From: CAZAQS01 sp964486825
GTDB lineage: Bacteria; Chloroflexota; Anaerolineae; Anaerolineales; UBA4823
Reading direction: 5' to 3'
NCBI GenBank assembly: GCA_964486825.1
Contig: CAZAQS010000003.1
Location: 3,253 to 67,252 of the forward strand
DNA: 64,000 bases
Below, in pieces: positions 55,311-63,863 of the stretch. Both the position numbers and the translations under genes were made by a program. Positions within the stretch are counted from its first letter, which is position 1, and every line of letters starts with the position of its first letter. The notes beneath the pieces were generated by a model. It saw only the letters and a program-made list of their open reading frames with translations. It had not been told where the DNA came from and made no database searches.

Positions 55311-56993
55311 TCAAGATCGGCTGAGAGTGATGAAGATGGTGGGGCGGCGCTTGGTCTCGTTGTACAGGAAGGTCTTGAGCATTTGCTGCAGGTCGTCCTG
55401 GACGTTGCCGTTGCCGCGGCTGACGGCTTCGGTGATCTTCTGGCGGGCGGCCCCGAGCAGGCGGTCGGCGTCCTGGGTATGGACGAAGCCACGCGTCAGG
55501 ACTTCGGGCTCGTCCCGTAGGCGCCCGGTTTGCTTGTCGATCAGCAGGTTGACGAGGACGATGCCGTCGCGGGCCAGGACTTCGCGCTCGCGCACGACGC
55601 TGGGGACGACGTCACCCACGCCGGAGCCGTCCACGAAGATATAGCCGCCGGGGATGCGCTCGCCGAGGCTCAGCTCGCCGTTTTGAAATTCCAGCACCTG
55701 CCCGTTTTCGACCACGGCAATGTTCTCGGCAGGCACGCCGACCTCGCGGGCCAGGGTCTCGTGCTGGCGCAGGTGGCGCAGCTCGCCGTGGATCGGGATG
55801 AGGTACTTGGGCTTGACCAGGTGCAGGAGCAGCTTGATCTCCTCCTGGCTGGCGTGCCCGGAGACGTGTACGGGCGCGATGGGGGTGTAGATGACATTGG
55901 CGCCGCGCCGGAAGAGGCGGTTGATGGTACGGTGGACGCTTTCCTCGTTGCCCGGGATGGGGTGGGAGGAGAGCACGACGGTGTCGCCGGGGAGGATGTC
56001 GAACTGGCGGTTGGTGCCGGTGGAGAGCCTGCCCATGATGGAGGTGGGCTCACCCTGGGAGCCGGTGCCCATGATGACGACTTCGTGAGGGGGCAACTTG
56101 AGGGCCTGGTCGATGTTGATGAGCATATCATCGGGCAGGTTGAGGTAGCCCAGGCGGCGGGCCATCTTGGCGTTTTCGACCATGGTCGTGCCGACAAAGG
56201 CCATCTGGCGGCCGTGACGCTCGGCGGCGTTGGCGACCTGCTGCATGCGCGAGATGAGCGACGCGAAGCTGGCGATGATGATCCGGCCGCGGGCCTCCTT
56301 GAAGACCTGGTCGAAGGCCGGGTCGATGACGCGCTCGGAGGGGGTCCAGCCGGGCTTGTCGGAGTTAGTGGAGTCGGCCAGCAGGGCCAGGACGTCGGGG
56401 GCGTCGAGGTTCAGTTCGGTGAGGAGGGCCAGGACGCCGCGGGCGGCAAACTCGGCCAGCTTGGCGTAGTCGGTGGGCCAGTTATCGACCGGGGTGTGGT
56501 CGAACTTATAATCGCCGGTGTGGACGACCAGGCCGGCGGGGGTGGTGATGCCGAGGCCGACGCCATCCGGGATGGAGTGGCAAACGTGGAAGAACTCGAC
56601 CTGGAAGGGGCCGATCTTCTGCATGTCGCCAGCCTGAACGGTATTCAGGCTGGCCTTCTGGAGCAGGCCCTTGCGGCTGAGCTTGACCTCCAGTAGGCCG
56701 CGGGTCAGCGGCGTGGCATAGATGGGCACGTTGATCTCTTCCAGGAGGTGGGCGATGGCACCGGTGTGGTCCTCGTGGCCGTGGGTGATGACGATGCCGC
56801 GTACCAGGTGGCGGTTTTCTAAAAGGTAATTGAAGTCGGGGATGATGTAATCGATCCCGAGCATATCGTTTTCGGGGAACATGATGCCGCTGTCGACGAC
56901 GAGTATATTCTCGCCGTACTGGTAGAGCATCATATTCTTGCCTACTTCTCCCAGCCCTCCGAGAGGGATGATGCGGAGTTTTTTATCTGACAT
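55311..56993 (-). CDS. rnj: Ribonuclease J
   Basis: A 560-residue metallo-beta-lactamase/beta-CASP nuclease that processes and decays RNA and matures rRNA. Metal motif ITHGHEDHTGAI (His71, His73, Asp75, His76); N-terminus LRIIPLGGLGEVGKNMMLYQY; further DSGIMFPEND and the beta-CASP PIHGELRHLRQHETLA. The start has a normal N-terminus. A terminated transcript lies just upstream (57136-57274). Confidence 0.95.
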   Translation of the reverse strand: MSDKKLRIIPLGGLGEVGKNMMLYQYGENILVVDSGIMFPENDMLGIDYIIPDFNYLLENRHLVRGIVITHGHEDHTGAIAHLLEEINVPIYATPLTRGLLEVKLSRKGLLQKASLNTVQAGDMQKIGPFQVEFFHVCHSIPDGVGLGITTPAGLVVHTGDYKFDHTPVDNWPTDYAKLAEFAARGVLALLTELNLDAPDVLALLADSTNSDKPGWTPSERVIDPAFDQVFKEARGRIIIASFASLISRMQQVANAAERHGRQMAFVGTTMVENAKMARRLGYLNLPDDMLINIDQALKLPPHEVVIMGTGSQGEPTSIMGRLSTGTNRQFDILPGDTVVLSSHPIPGNEESVHRTINRLFRRGANVIYTPIAPVHVSGHASQEEIKLLLHLVKPKYLIPIHGELRHLRQHETLAREVGVPAENIAVVENGQVLEFQNGELSLGERIPGGYIFVDGSGVGDVVPSVVREREVLARDGIVLVNLLIDKQTGRLRDEPEVLTRGFVHTQDADRLLGAARQKITEAVSRGNGNVQDDLQQMLKTFLYNETKRRPTIFITLSRS

Positions 56994-57135
56994 TTGTTAC
57001 TTCCTTACAGCCGGGGAGGCGGGCTCGAGGAGACCTGGAGCCGCCTGACCTGGCTTGATCTAAGATTTAATTTTGGGCTCCTGGGAAAAAAACCGGAGAG
57101 CCAATGATTGCAGCGAGGGGTACGAATTATTGAAT

Positions 57136-57173
57136 AAAAAAAGCCCCCGTCGTCGAGACACCGGCCGGGGCTT
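57136..57173 (-). terminator. Terminator of the candidate small RNA
   Basis: On the minus strand AAGCCCCGG ... GACGGGGGCTT followed by T7. The stem is seven perfect outer pairs. Confidence 0.75.
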
Positions 57174-57274
57174 GCCACTTCACCTGGATACCTGCGAAAA
57201 AGCATTGGACGAGCACAGACTTCAGTAAAACAAGCGCTGCCGGGATACCGGCCGGTTCAAATTCCGTTACAACT
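57136..57274 (-). ncRNA. Candidate small RNA or RNase J leader with attenuator
   Basis: Promoter TTGACA (57304-57309), 17 bp, TACAAT (57281-57286), then about 140 bases ending in a rho-independent terminator AAGCCCC / GGGGCTT with an A7 run on the plus strand. No clear ORF has a sensible product. CCGGCCGG occurs twice, once near 57250 and once in the terminator arm, and these could pair as an alternative structure. RNase J starts 142 bases after the terminator. It may be a free small RNA or a 5' leader that controls RNase J. Confidence 0.5.
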
Positions 57275-57280
57275 TCAAGG

Positions 57281-57309
57281 ATTGTAGCACGAAAAGGACC
57301 GGATGTCAA
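57281..57309 (-). promoter_or_regulatory. Promoter of the candidate small RNA
   Basis: TTGACA and TACAAT with a 17-bp spacer on the minus strand, a near-ideal sigma-70-type promoter. Confidence 0.7.
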
Positions 57310-57336
57310 AAGAATTACGCTTTTACTGGAAGTGGA

Positions 57337-57732
57337 TTACTCACCAGATCTACAGGTATCAACCAGTCGTTTTAATATCTTGCCGTTTACAGGTTTTGTT
57401 ATATACCCAATAACGTTCAAATGGGAAGAACGTAAATAGTCCTTTTCAAGTTTTGCAGCAACCATTAAGGCAATAGAAGCTGGCGATAACCTTTTCTCGC
57501 TGCGGATGAGGGCAATGGCGTTCTCAATGTCCATTCCGTTCATGAAAGCGTTTATCAGGATCAGCGATGGGATGGGATACTGTTGGCAGGCGCCAACCAG
57601 CTCATCTACGGATGAAAAGTAATGGCTGATATTTTCCAATCCATATTTTTCTAGCTCATGTGACAGCAAGAGCCGGTCATCTTCATCATCCTCGACAATA
57701 AATATCGTAGGTGTATTGCTCAGCTCGCTCAT
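57337..57732 (-). CDS. Receiver-domain-only protein lacking the phospho-acceptor Asp
   Basis: A 131-residue response-regulator receiver domain without an output domain. The acidic pair (VEDDEDD) and the Lys (ITKPVNGK) are present, but the usual phosphorylated Asp in the LILLD-x-xMPGMD strand is Asn (LILINAFMNGMD), and the Thr/Ser switch position is Ala (MVAAKLE). It therefore may not be phosphorylated and could be a degenerate, constitutively signalling or protein-binding receiver. No histidine kinase is nearby. GAGGGG lies just ahead of its ATG. Confidence 0.87.
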   Translation of the reverse strand: MSELSNTPTIFIVEDDEDDRLLLSHELEKYGLENISHYFSSVDELVGACQQYPIPSLILINAFMNGMDIENAIALIRSEKRLSPASIALMVAAKLEKDYLRSSHLNVIGYITKPVNGKILKRLVDTCRSGE

Positions 57733-58030
57733 TCAGTTCCCCTCGGTGCAAATAGAAACAACTGGCTTTAACAGAAGCGTACCTTAGGAGCGGCATGCAC
57801 TTTCTCCGGGAGGATGGCCATCGGTAGGCTGCTGTTATGGTGATATAAATAAAATATACCAAAATTTAAAAAAAGTAAAGGAGAATTGTTACAAATAGTA
57901 CGAATTTCCTACCTGTCTTGGGCCTGAACGAGACGAGGGGTTCCTTGTCAAACTCCTTCCCGGCATTGCCCCAGTCCAAACGTTCTATCCAGCCTCTAAA
58001 AACACCCACCTCTTCGCCCTGACTCTCGTT
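57733..58030. other. Intergenic region between receiver gene and groEL
   Basis: A 298-bp stretch with an AT-rich segment near 57840-57900, which probably carries the receiver-gene promoter, and no recognised ORF or RNA. The groEL terminator lies at its right end. Confidence 0.6.
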
Positions 58031-58059
58031 AAAAAAAAGCCCAGGCTTTCGCCTGGGCC
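58031..58059 (-). terminator. Terminator of the groESL operon
   Basis: On the minus strand GGCCCAGGC-GAAA-GCCTGGGC followed by T8, 18 bp after the groEL stop. Confidence 0.85.
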
Positions 58060-58076
58060 GTAATGTGCTTTGGATT

Positions 58077-59717
58077 TTAGTAATCCATTCCGCCGCCCGG
58101 GGGCATCGGCATGGGTTTTTCCTTTTCGGGGATATCGGTGATCAAGGCTTCGGTGGTCAGGATCATGGCGGCGATGGAGGCTGCGTTCTCGAGCGCTCCA
58201 CGCGTCACCTTGGCGGGGTCGATCACGCCGCCCTTGACCATGTCGATGTACTCCTCGCTCAACACGTCGAAGCCAACGTTGATATTGCCCTGTTCCTGCT
58301 GCTGGCGGCGGACGTTCTGCAGGATGACGGAGCCGTCCTGCCCGGCGTTCTCGGCGATCTTGCGCAGGGGAACTTCCAGGGCCTTGCGCACGATATTCAC
58401 GCCGATCTGCGCGTCCTCGGTATCCATCTTAAGGCCGTCCAGGGCGCTCATGGCATTGATGAGGGCCACACCGCCTCCTGGCACGATCCCGTCTTCGACG
58501 GCGGCGCGCGTAGCGGAGAGGGCATCTTCGACGCGGTGTTTCTTCTCTTTCAGCTCGGTCTCGGTAGCCGCGCCCACCCGGATGATGGCGACGCCGCCGG
58601 ACAGCTTGGCCAGGCGCTCTTGCAGCTTCTCGCGGTCGTAATCGCTGGTACTCTTTTCGATCTCGACCCGGATCTGGTCGATGCGGCCCTTGATGCCGCT
58701 CGATTCGCCCTTGCCGCCGATCACGGTCGTGTCATCTTTGGTGACGACGATTTTCTCGGCCCGGCCCAGGTCGGAGACGGTGGTGCTTTCCAGCTTGCGG
58801 CCGGTCTCTTCGGAGATCAGGTTGCCGCCGGTCAACACGGCGATGTCCTGCATCATGGCCTTGCGGCGGTCACCAAAGCCGGGCGCCTTGATGGCGACTA
58901 CGTTCAGCATACCGCGCAGCTTGTTTAGCACCAGGGTAGCCAGGGCTTCGCCGTCGACGTCCTCGGCGATGATGACCAGCTCGCGCTTGCCGATCTGGAC
59001 CAGCTTCTCGAGCAGCGGCACGATATCGGAAGCCGCCGAGACCTTCTTGTCATAGATCAGGACATAGGGCTCATCGATGCTGGCTTCCATATGCTCGGGA
59101 TCGCTGATGAAATAGGGCGAGATATAGCCGCGGTCGAACTGCATACCTTCGACGTACTCAGTCTCGAATTCCAGGCCCTTGGACTCTTCCACAGTGATCA
59201 CGCCGTCTTTACCGACTTTGTCCATCACGTCTGCGATCAGCTCGCCGATGGTGCGGTCCTGGGCAGAAATGGAGGCTACGTTTGCAATTTCTTCTTTGGT
59301 GGTGACTTCAATGGCCTGTTCGCTGATCTTTTCAGCGATGGCCCGGGTGGCTGCTTCAACGCCCCGCTTGATCAGCATGGGGTTGGCGCCGGCAGCCAGG
59401 TTCTTCATACCATCGGTTACGATGGAGTGCGCCAGAGCGGTTGAGGTGGTGGTGCCGTCTCCGGCAATATCATTGGTTTTAGTCGCAGCTTCTTCGAGCA
59501 GCTGGGCGCCCATATTCTCGAAGGGGTCTTCCAGCTCGATCTCTTTTGCTACGGTTACGCCATCGTGGGTGATGGTGGGGGAGCCAAATTTGCGGTCCAG
59601 GGCTACGTTGCGGCCCTTCGGCCCAAGCGTCGTCACGACCGCGGTCGCCAGTACATCCATACCCCGCTGCAGGCTGCGGCGTGCTTCTTCTGCAAAAACT
59701 AATTGTTTAGCTGCCAT
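58077..59717 (-). CDS. groL: Chaperonin GroEL
   Basis: The 546-residue 60-kDa chaperonin subunit, whose double ring folds proteins with ATP. N-terminus QLVFAEEARRSLQRGMDVLA; ATP motif TLGPKGRNVALDRKFG and GDGTTTSTALAHSI; the family AAVEDGIVPGGGVAL. The C-terminus is PMPMPPGGGMDY in place of the usual GGM repeats. A good GAAGGAG lies upstream. It is downstream of groES in one operon. Confidence 0.97.
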   Translation of the reverse strand: MAAKQLVFAEEARRSLQRGMDVLATAVVTTLGPKGRNVALDRKFGSPTITHDGVTVAKEIELEDPFENMGAQLLEEAATKTNDIAGDGTTTSTALAHSIVTDGMKNLAAGANPMLIKRGVEAATRAIAEKISEQAIEVTTKEEIANVASISAQDRTIGELIADVMDKVGKDGVITVEESKGLEFETEYVEGMQFDRGYISPYFISDPEHMEASIDEPYVLIYDKKVSAASDIVPLLEKLVQIGKRELVIIAEDVDGEALATLVLNKLRGMLNVVAIKAPGFGDRRKAMMQDIAVLTGGNLISEETGRKLESTTVSDLGRAEKIVVTKDDTTVIGGKGESSGIKGRIDQIRVEIEKSTSDYDREKLQERLAKLSGGVAIIRVGAATETELKEKKHRVEDALSATRAAVEDGIVPGGGVALINAMSALDGLKMDTEDAQIGVNIVRKALEVPLRKIAENAGQDGSVILQNVRRQQQEQGNINVGFDVLSEEYIDMVKGGVIDPAKVTRGALENAASIAAMILTTEALITDIPEKEKPMPMPPGGGMDY

Positions 59718-59751
59718 AGAACTTTACTCCTTCACGAATAGTTGTGTGATT

Positions 59752-60045
59752 TTAGACTACGATTGCGAGCAGATCGTTTTCACGCAGGATGAGCAGTTTC
59801 TTCCCATCCACTTTGATCTCGGTGCCCGAATACTTGGCGAACAGAACGACGTCGCCTTCCGAGACATCCATCGGGATACGCTTGCCGTCTTCGTCGCGGT
59901 CGCCCGGGCCTACCGAGAGGACTTTACCCTTTTGGGGTTTTTCCTTGGCGGTTTCGGGGAGCACGATACCGCTGGGGGTAACATCTTCTTGCTCGATCGG
60001 TTCGACCACCACACGGTTTCCTAGGGGTTTGAGAGACATAGACAT
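59752..60045 (-). CDS. groS: Co-chaperonin GroES
   Basis: A 97-residue GroES, the lid of the GroEL cavity. LKPLGNRVVVEPIEQEDVTP and GDVVLFAKYSGTEIKVDGK are family signatures. The start at 60045 follows GGAGG at 5 nt; an upstream in-frame ATG has no Shine-Dalgarno. Regulated by the CIRCE element upstream. Its stop is 34 bp before groEL. Confidence 0.96.
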   Translation of the reverse strand: MSMSLKPLGNRVVVEPIEQEDVTPSGIVLPETAKEKPQKGKVLSVGPGDRDEDGKRIPMDVSEGDVVLFAKYSGTEIKVDGKKLLILRENDLLAIVV

Positions 60046-60093
60046 ACTTACCTCCTGACACGATTTGGGGTTGCTAGAGTACATGCTTACAAG

Positions 60094-60120
60094 TTAGCAC
60101 TCTAATGCCGTGAGTGCTAA
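60094..60120 (-). promoter_or_regulatory. CIRCE operator (HrcA)
   Basis: A perfect TTAGCACTC-N9-GAGTGCTAA inverted repeat upstream of groES, the classical HrcA repressor operator. hrcA itself is not in the window. Confidence 0.93.
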
Positions 60121-60132
60121 CTTGCGGCCCTA

Positions 60133-60161
60133 ATCATACTCAGATTTCTGTCAAGAGTCAA
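60133..60161 (-). promoter_or_regulatory. groES promoter
   Basis: TTGACT (60156-60161), 17 bp, TATGAT (60133-60138) on the minus strand, just upstream of the CIRCE element, so a repressor bound to it would block initiation. Confidence 0.75.
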
Positions 60162-60203
60162 GAGGGATTGGTAATGTTTCTTACAAATCTCTGATATTTT
60201 CCA

Positions 60204-61577
60204 TCACGGCTCAGAGCCGCCTGCCAGTTTGCGGCAGATCTGCTGGCTGCCATCCACGATGCTCATCAGGCTGGGGTCGTCCGGGAACTTTTCGCCAACT
60301 GCCCTCAAGACCGGCAATGCGCTGGGGCAGTAATTCTCGCGCGGCCGGCTCAGGTAAGCCAGGGTTTGCCCGTAAACCGCGTAGAAATAGGCGATTTCGG
60401 CGTTATCCAGGTTCAGCTTTTCCACCCCTACGCGTTGGATCTCCCAGAGCGGGTTTTCCTCCGCCAGCCTTCCCACCACTTCGTTCTCCTCCGGGCTGCA
60501 CGATTCCACCGCACATTTCAAGGCCGGCAGCGCGTACTCGTAGTTGCGGGATTTGAAATAGATGATCCCCAGTTGCCCGTAGGTGTTGGCCTGGGTTGGG
60601 TCCAGGGAAAGTGCCTTCTCAGCATTGCGGGCCGATATGAAAAAATCGCCCGTACGTGAGTAGGTCTTGGCAATCGCGATATAGGGTAACGGGTCTCGGA
60701 TCCCCAACTGTTCGTTGATCTTGACCGCCATATCGAAGTACTCCAGGGCTGTGACATAGTTCTCGAGATGGCGGTAGTTCACCCCGATCTGGATATACAG
60801 GAAGGTCAGGTTGGGGCTCAGGTCGATGGCGACCTTGTATTCCTCGATCGCCCGCCGGTAAGCGCCCAGCGATTCCAGCACCCGGGCGTAGACCCGGTGA
60901 GCATCCATCGAATCCGGAGCGATCTGGATGGCTCTCTCGGCGTAGCGCTCCGCTTCGGACCATTTCTGGTTGTCCAGCTGCACTTCTGCCAGGAAGGCCA
61001 GCGCCATGCCGTTTTCAGGTTCGAGCTGGATGGCGCGCGTGGCTGCGTCCAGGGCTTCTGTCAAGAGCCGGTCCTTCTCCCTCGAGTCCTCGGCGTAGGG
61101 TGCGCTCCAGTCCAACACCAGCGCCCGGATGGCGTGAGCGTTGCTGCTGTCTGGGTCTAGCTCGATGGCCCTGTCGATCGCCTGGCGGGCTTCCTCGAGC
61201 CTGGCTGTCACTTGCTGCCGGGTGGACAGCAAGCTGGAAGAATAGGTCTGGATGCGCGCCAGCTCGGCCCACACCTCTGCGTTCTCGGGGTCCACCAGCA
61301 GCGCCAGCCGGTAGGTGCCGATGGCGTCGTTTTCCGAGTTCGGGTCTTCGATCTTGCCGGCCTCGAAATAGGCCTGCGCTTCCTGGATATAGGAGCGGAA
61401 GGCGCGCGTCGGCGTGGGAGTTGGCGAGAACAGCGGCTCCACATCTCCCCGCTGGACTCCCATCAGCAGGTACAGGCCTCCCATGATCAAGAACATCCAC
61501 AACATGATGCGGTAGGAGTTCGTGCCCCGCTGCGAGCGGTGAAATGTTGGGCGTTTACCGATCAGAATCCGGTTCAT
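60204..61577 (-). CDS. TPR membrane-anchored protein
   Basis: A 457-residue protein: Arg-rich N-terminus, one helix at about 23-42 (MLWMFLIMGGLYLLMGV), then tetratricopeptide repeats (motifs AIDRAIELDPDSSNAHAIRA, AERYAERAIQIAPDSMDAHR and AIEEYKVAIDLSPN). It is a paralogue of the gene 29 bp upstream. TPR proteins of this kind scaffold protein complexes at the membrane; the partners are unknown. Confidence 0.83.
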   Translation of the reverse strand: MNRILIGKRPTFHRSQRGTNSYRIMLWMFLIMGGLYLLMGVQRGDVEPLFSPTPTPTRAFRSYIQEAQAYFEAGKIEDPNSENDAIGTYRLALLVDPENAEVWAELARIQTYSSSLLSTRQQVTARLEEARQAIDRAIELDPDSSNAHAIRALVLDWSAPYAEDSREKDRLLTEALDAATRAIQLEPENGMALAFLAEVQLDNQKWSEAERYAERAIQIAPDSMDAHRVYARVLESLGAYRRAIEEYKVAIDLSPNLTFLYIQIGVNYRHLENYVTALEYFDMAVKINEQLGIRDPLPYIAIAKTYSRTGDFFISARNAEKALSLDPTQANTYGQLGIIYFKSRNYEYALPALKCAVESCSPEENEVVGRLAEENPLWEIQRVGVEKLNLDNAEIAYFYAVYGQTLAYLSRPRENYCPSALPVLRAVGEKFPDDPSLMSIVDGSQQICRKLAGGSEP

Positions 61578-61606
61578 AAGCTACGCTAAAGGATCGACTA
61601 CCCGTT

Positions 61607-62851
61607 TCAGGGTGTGGGGGTATCTTCGGGGATGAATGCCGCCGCATCCATCGCCTCCCGGCACAGGTCCAGGCCGAAGTTGGCATTATAGACTGCATCC
61701 GCGTCTTCAGGCACGCCCGTGATCAGGGCCTGGAAAACCGGGACGGCCTCGTTGCACTGGTGCGGGAGCGACTTGGCCAGCGCAAAACCGTAAAACCAGT
61801 AGTACTGGGCTTCGAAACCGTAATTTAACGGCAGTCCAGTTACGACCACCCCATCCTCTGTCGTGCCCCCTTTGATGGCGTAGGCCAGCATACGGCTGGC
61901 CTCCTGCATTTCGCCGGCCTGGTACAGGCGTATCCCCAGGTTGCCGTAGCGGTGCGGGTTTTCCGGGTCATCTTTGACTGCGTTTTCGGCGTACTGCACG
62001 GATTTTCCGAAATCGCCCACTGCCGCGTAGATGCGCGAGATCTCCAGGTCGGGGATGGCATCCGAGGGGTTGAGGGCGTTGGCCTGTGAGAAAAATTCGA
62101 TGGCTTGCCCGTAATCGTCCAGGGCTTTGTAGTTATATCCCAGGCCCATGTACAGGTCCGGGATATTCTTGTTGATTTGGATGGCCCCGTTGTACATCTG
62201 GATGGCTTCCTGGAAGTTGCCGGTCTGCGTCAGCACGATGGCCCGGGAGCGCTTGCTTTCCAGCAAGTCCGGGGCCAGAGCGATGGCCTGGCGTGAGGCT
62301 TCGATGGCCTTCTCGCTATCCCCGTACTCGCCCCGCTTGATGAGCAGCTCGGCGTAGTAGGCGTGCGCCAGGGCGTTGTTGGGATCGATCTCCAGGGCGC
62401 GCTTGATGGAGGCTTCGGCGGGGAAATAGTCATTCAGGAAAGTCAGCGCCCAGCCACGCACGGCATGCGCCAGGGCGTAGCTGTCGTTGCCTACCAGGGC
62501 GCGCTCGGCGCTCTCCAGGGCCGCCTCGTACTGCTGGGCGAAGATCTGCACCCGGGCCATGGCCACGTAGTTGGCCTTGTTCTGCGGCTCTGCCAGGACA
62601 GCCTGTTGGTAAGCCTGGATGGCAGGCAGCAGCTTGCCCTGCGTGAACAGGCTTTCGGCCTCGTTCACGAAGGCCTCCGGGCTGGTAGTAGGCGTTGGCG
62701 TGGGTCCGACCATCCCCGGCACGTTCGGGACCACGAACTGGTTCACGTATAAGGCGCCTCCCACCAGGAAGACCAAGAAAGCCAGCCGCCAGGGACTCGA
62801 GCGCCGCCTCGTGCGGCGAGTCATATTCCATTTATTGCCTCGCAGATACAT
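61607..62851 (-). CDS. TPR membrane-anchored protein, paralogue of its neighbour
   Basis: A 414-residue protein with the same plan: basic N-terminus (RRTRRRSS), one helix at about 22-41 (LAFLVFLVGGALYVNQFV), a PTPTPT linker and TPR units (ASIKRALEIDPNNALAHAYY, AIEFFSQANALNPSD). The start at 62851 is 6 nt from a TAAGAT box, so it may be leaderless; a downstream ATG (MTRRTR) is an alternative. It probably forms an operon with the next TPR gene. Confidence 0.83.
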   Translation of the reverse strand: MYLRGNKWNMTRRTRRRSSPWRLAFLVFLVGGALYVNQFVVPNVPGMVGPTPTPTTSPEAFVNEAESLFTQGKLLPAIQAYQQAVLAEPQNKANYVAMARVQIFAQQYEAALESAERALVGNDSYALAHAVRGWALTFLNDYFPAEASIKRALEIDPNNALAHAYYAELLIKRGEYGDSEKAIEASRQAIALAPDLLESKRSRAIVLTQTGNFQEAIQMYNGAIQINKNIPDLYMGLGYNYKALDDYGQAIEFFSQANALNPSDAIPDLEISRIYAAVGDFGKSVQYAENAVKDDPENPHRYGNLGIRLYQAGEMQEASRMLAYAIKGGTTEDGVVVTGLPLNYGFEAQYYWFYGFALAKSLPHQCNEAVPVFQALITGVPEDADAVYNANFGLDLCREAMDAAAFIPEDTPTP

Positions 62852-62857
62852 ACCAGC

Positions 62858-62863
62858 ATCTTA
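62858..62863 (-). promoter_or_regulatory. -10 box of the second TPR gene, leaderless start
   Basis: TAAGAT on the minus strand, six bases before the ATG at 62851. Confidence 0.45.
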
Positions 62864-62909
62864 CCATTTTATTAGATGGAGCGTCAAGCCCGCCATCTGC
62901 CAGCCCCAT

Positions 62910-63046
62910 GTCCTTGCGATATTGCCTCCTCACAGCCCTCCTCCTTGCGAGATTGCCTCCCGACCCCTTGTCAGTGCTTGGAGAACCGGGCGTTCTTTGT
63001 CCGGGCTCGACGAAGCAATCTGCGAAGCGACGCGATCTCACTTGCC
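62910..63046. repeat. Degenerate REP-like repeat, second copy
   Basis: Intergenic sequence with CCTTGCGATATTGCC, CCTTGCGAGATTGCCTCC and CGACGAAGCAATCTGCGAAG, the same motif family as the copy at 50.4 kb in a more broken arrangement. Confidence 0.55.
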
Positions 63047-63064
63047 AATCCGTCCCCTCGCGGC

Positions 63065-63070
63065 TAGAAT
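63065..63070 (+). promoter_or_regulatory. -10 box of trmD, leaderless start
   Basis: TAGAAT six bases before the trmD ATG at 63077. Confidence 0.5.
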
Positions 63071-63076
63071 GATGCT

Positions 63077-63847
63077 ATGCGGTTCGAAGTGTTCACCCTC
63101 TTCCCCGAAGTATTTGAACCCTATTTGCATACCAGCATCCTTCAGCGCGCCCGGCAGCGCGGGCTCGTCGAAGTCCGGCTGCACAATATCCGCGACTGGG
63201 CAACCGACCGGCACCAGGTCACCGACGACACGCCCTACGGCGGCGGCGGCGGCATGGTCATGAAGCCCGAGCCGATCTTCGCGGCCGTCGAGTCCGTCCT
63301 GGGCGCGCCGCCTGCCTGTCCGGTCATCCTGCTGACGCCGCAGGGCCGCACCTTTACACAGGACATGGCCCAGGAGCTTTACGACCTGCTGGCCCCGCAA
63401 GTCGAAGAGAGGCCGCGCCTGGCCTTGCTGTGCGGGCGCTACGAGGGCGTGGACGAGCGCGTGCGCGAGCACCTGGTGAGCGACGAGATTTCCATCGGCG
63501 ATTACGTGCTCAGCGGCGGCGAGCTGCCCGCCCTGGTGCTGATCGATGCCCTCACCCGCCTGGTCCCCGGAGCGCTGGGCGACCCGGGCGGCGCTCAGGA
63601 TGACTCCTACGCCTCAGGTCTGCTTGAATACCCCCATTACACCCGCCCCCCAGAGTTCCGCGGCTGGCGCGTCCCGGATATCTTGCTCTCCGGCGATCAC
63701 GCCCGCATCCAGCTCTGGAGGCGCCAGCAAGCCTTGCGGCGCACCTGGCAACGTCGCCCAGACCTGCTGGCGGCTGCCGCACTCACACCCCAGGACCTCG
63801 AATTCCTGGCCAGCCTGGAATCCGAGCAGGACGGTGAAAGCCCATAA
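63077..63847 (+). CDS. trmD: tRNA (guanine-N1)-methyltransferase
   Basis: A 256-residue SPOUT enzyme that methylates G37 of tRNAs using SAM. N-terminus MRFEVFTLFPEVFEPYL; knot motif LCGRYEGVDERV and ISIGDYVLSGGELPAL; C-terminal tail. No rimM, rpsP or rplS neighbours are present, unlike many bacteria. Its start is leaderless. A SUGAR/MFS-type gene follows 16 bp downstream. Confidence 0.96.
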   Translation: MRFEVFTLFPEVFEPYLHTSILQRARQRGLVEVRLHNIRDWATDRHQVTDDTPYGGGGGMVMKPEPIFAAVESVLGAPPACPVILLTPQGRTFTQDMAQELYDLLAPQVEERPRLALLCGRYEGVDERVREHLVSDEISIGDYVLSGGELPALVLIDALTRLVPGALGDPGGAQDDSYASGLLEYPHYTRPPEFRGWRVPDILLSGDHARIQLWRRQQALRRTWQRRPDLLAAAALTPQDLEFLASLESEQDGESP

Positions 63848-63863
63848 TTGCACGGAGGACCCG

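Noticed and set aside
55530..56696. Long plus-strand open frame antisense to RNase J
   Set aside because: It mirrors codon bias of the real minus-strand gene and has no family features.
57127..57309. 60-codon ORF in the candidate small RNA
   Set aside because: The ORF begins at the -35 element and runs into the terminator, so it is unlikely to be translated.
58065..58928. Long plus-strand open frame antisense to groEL
   Set aside because: A shadow of the high-GC3 groEL frame; repetitive composition, no domain.
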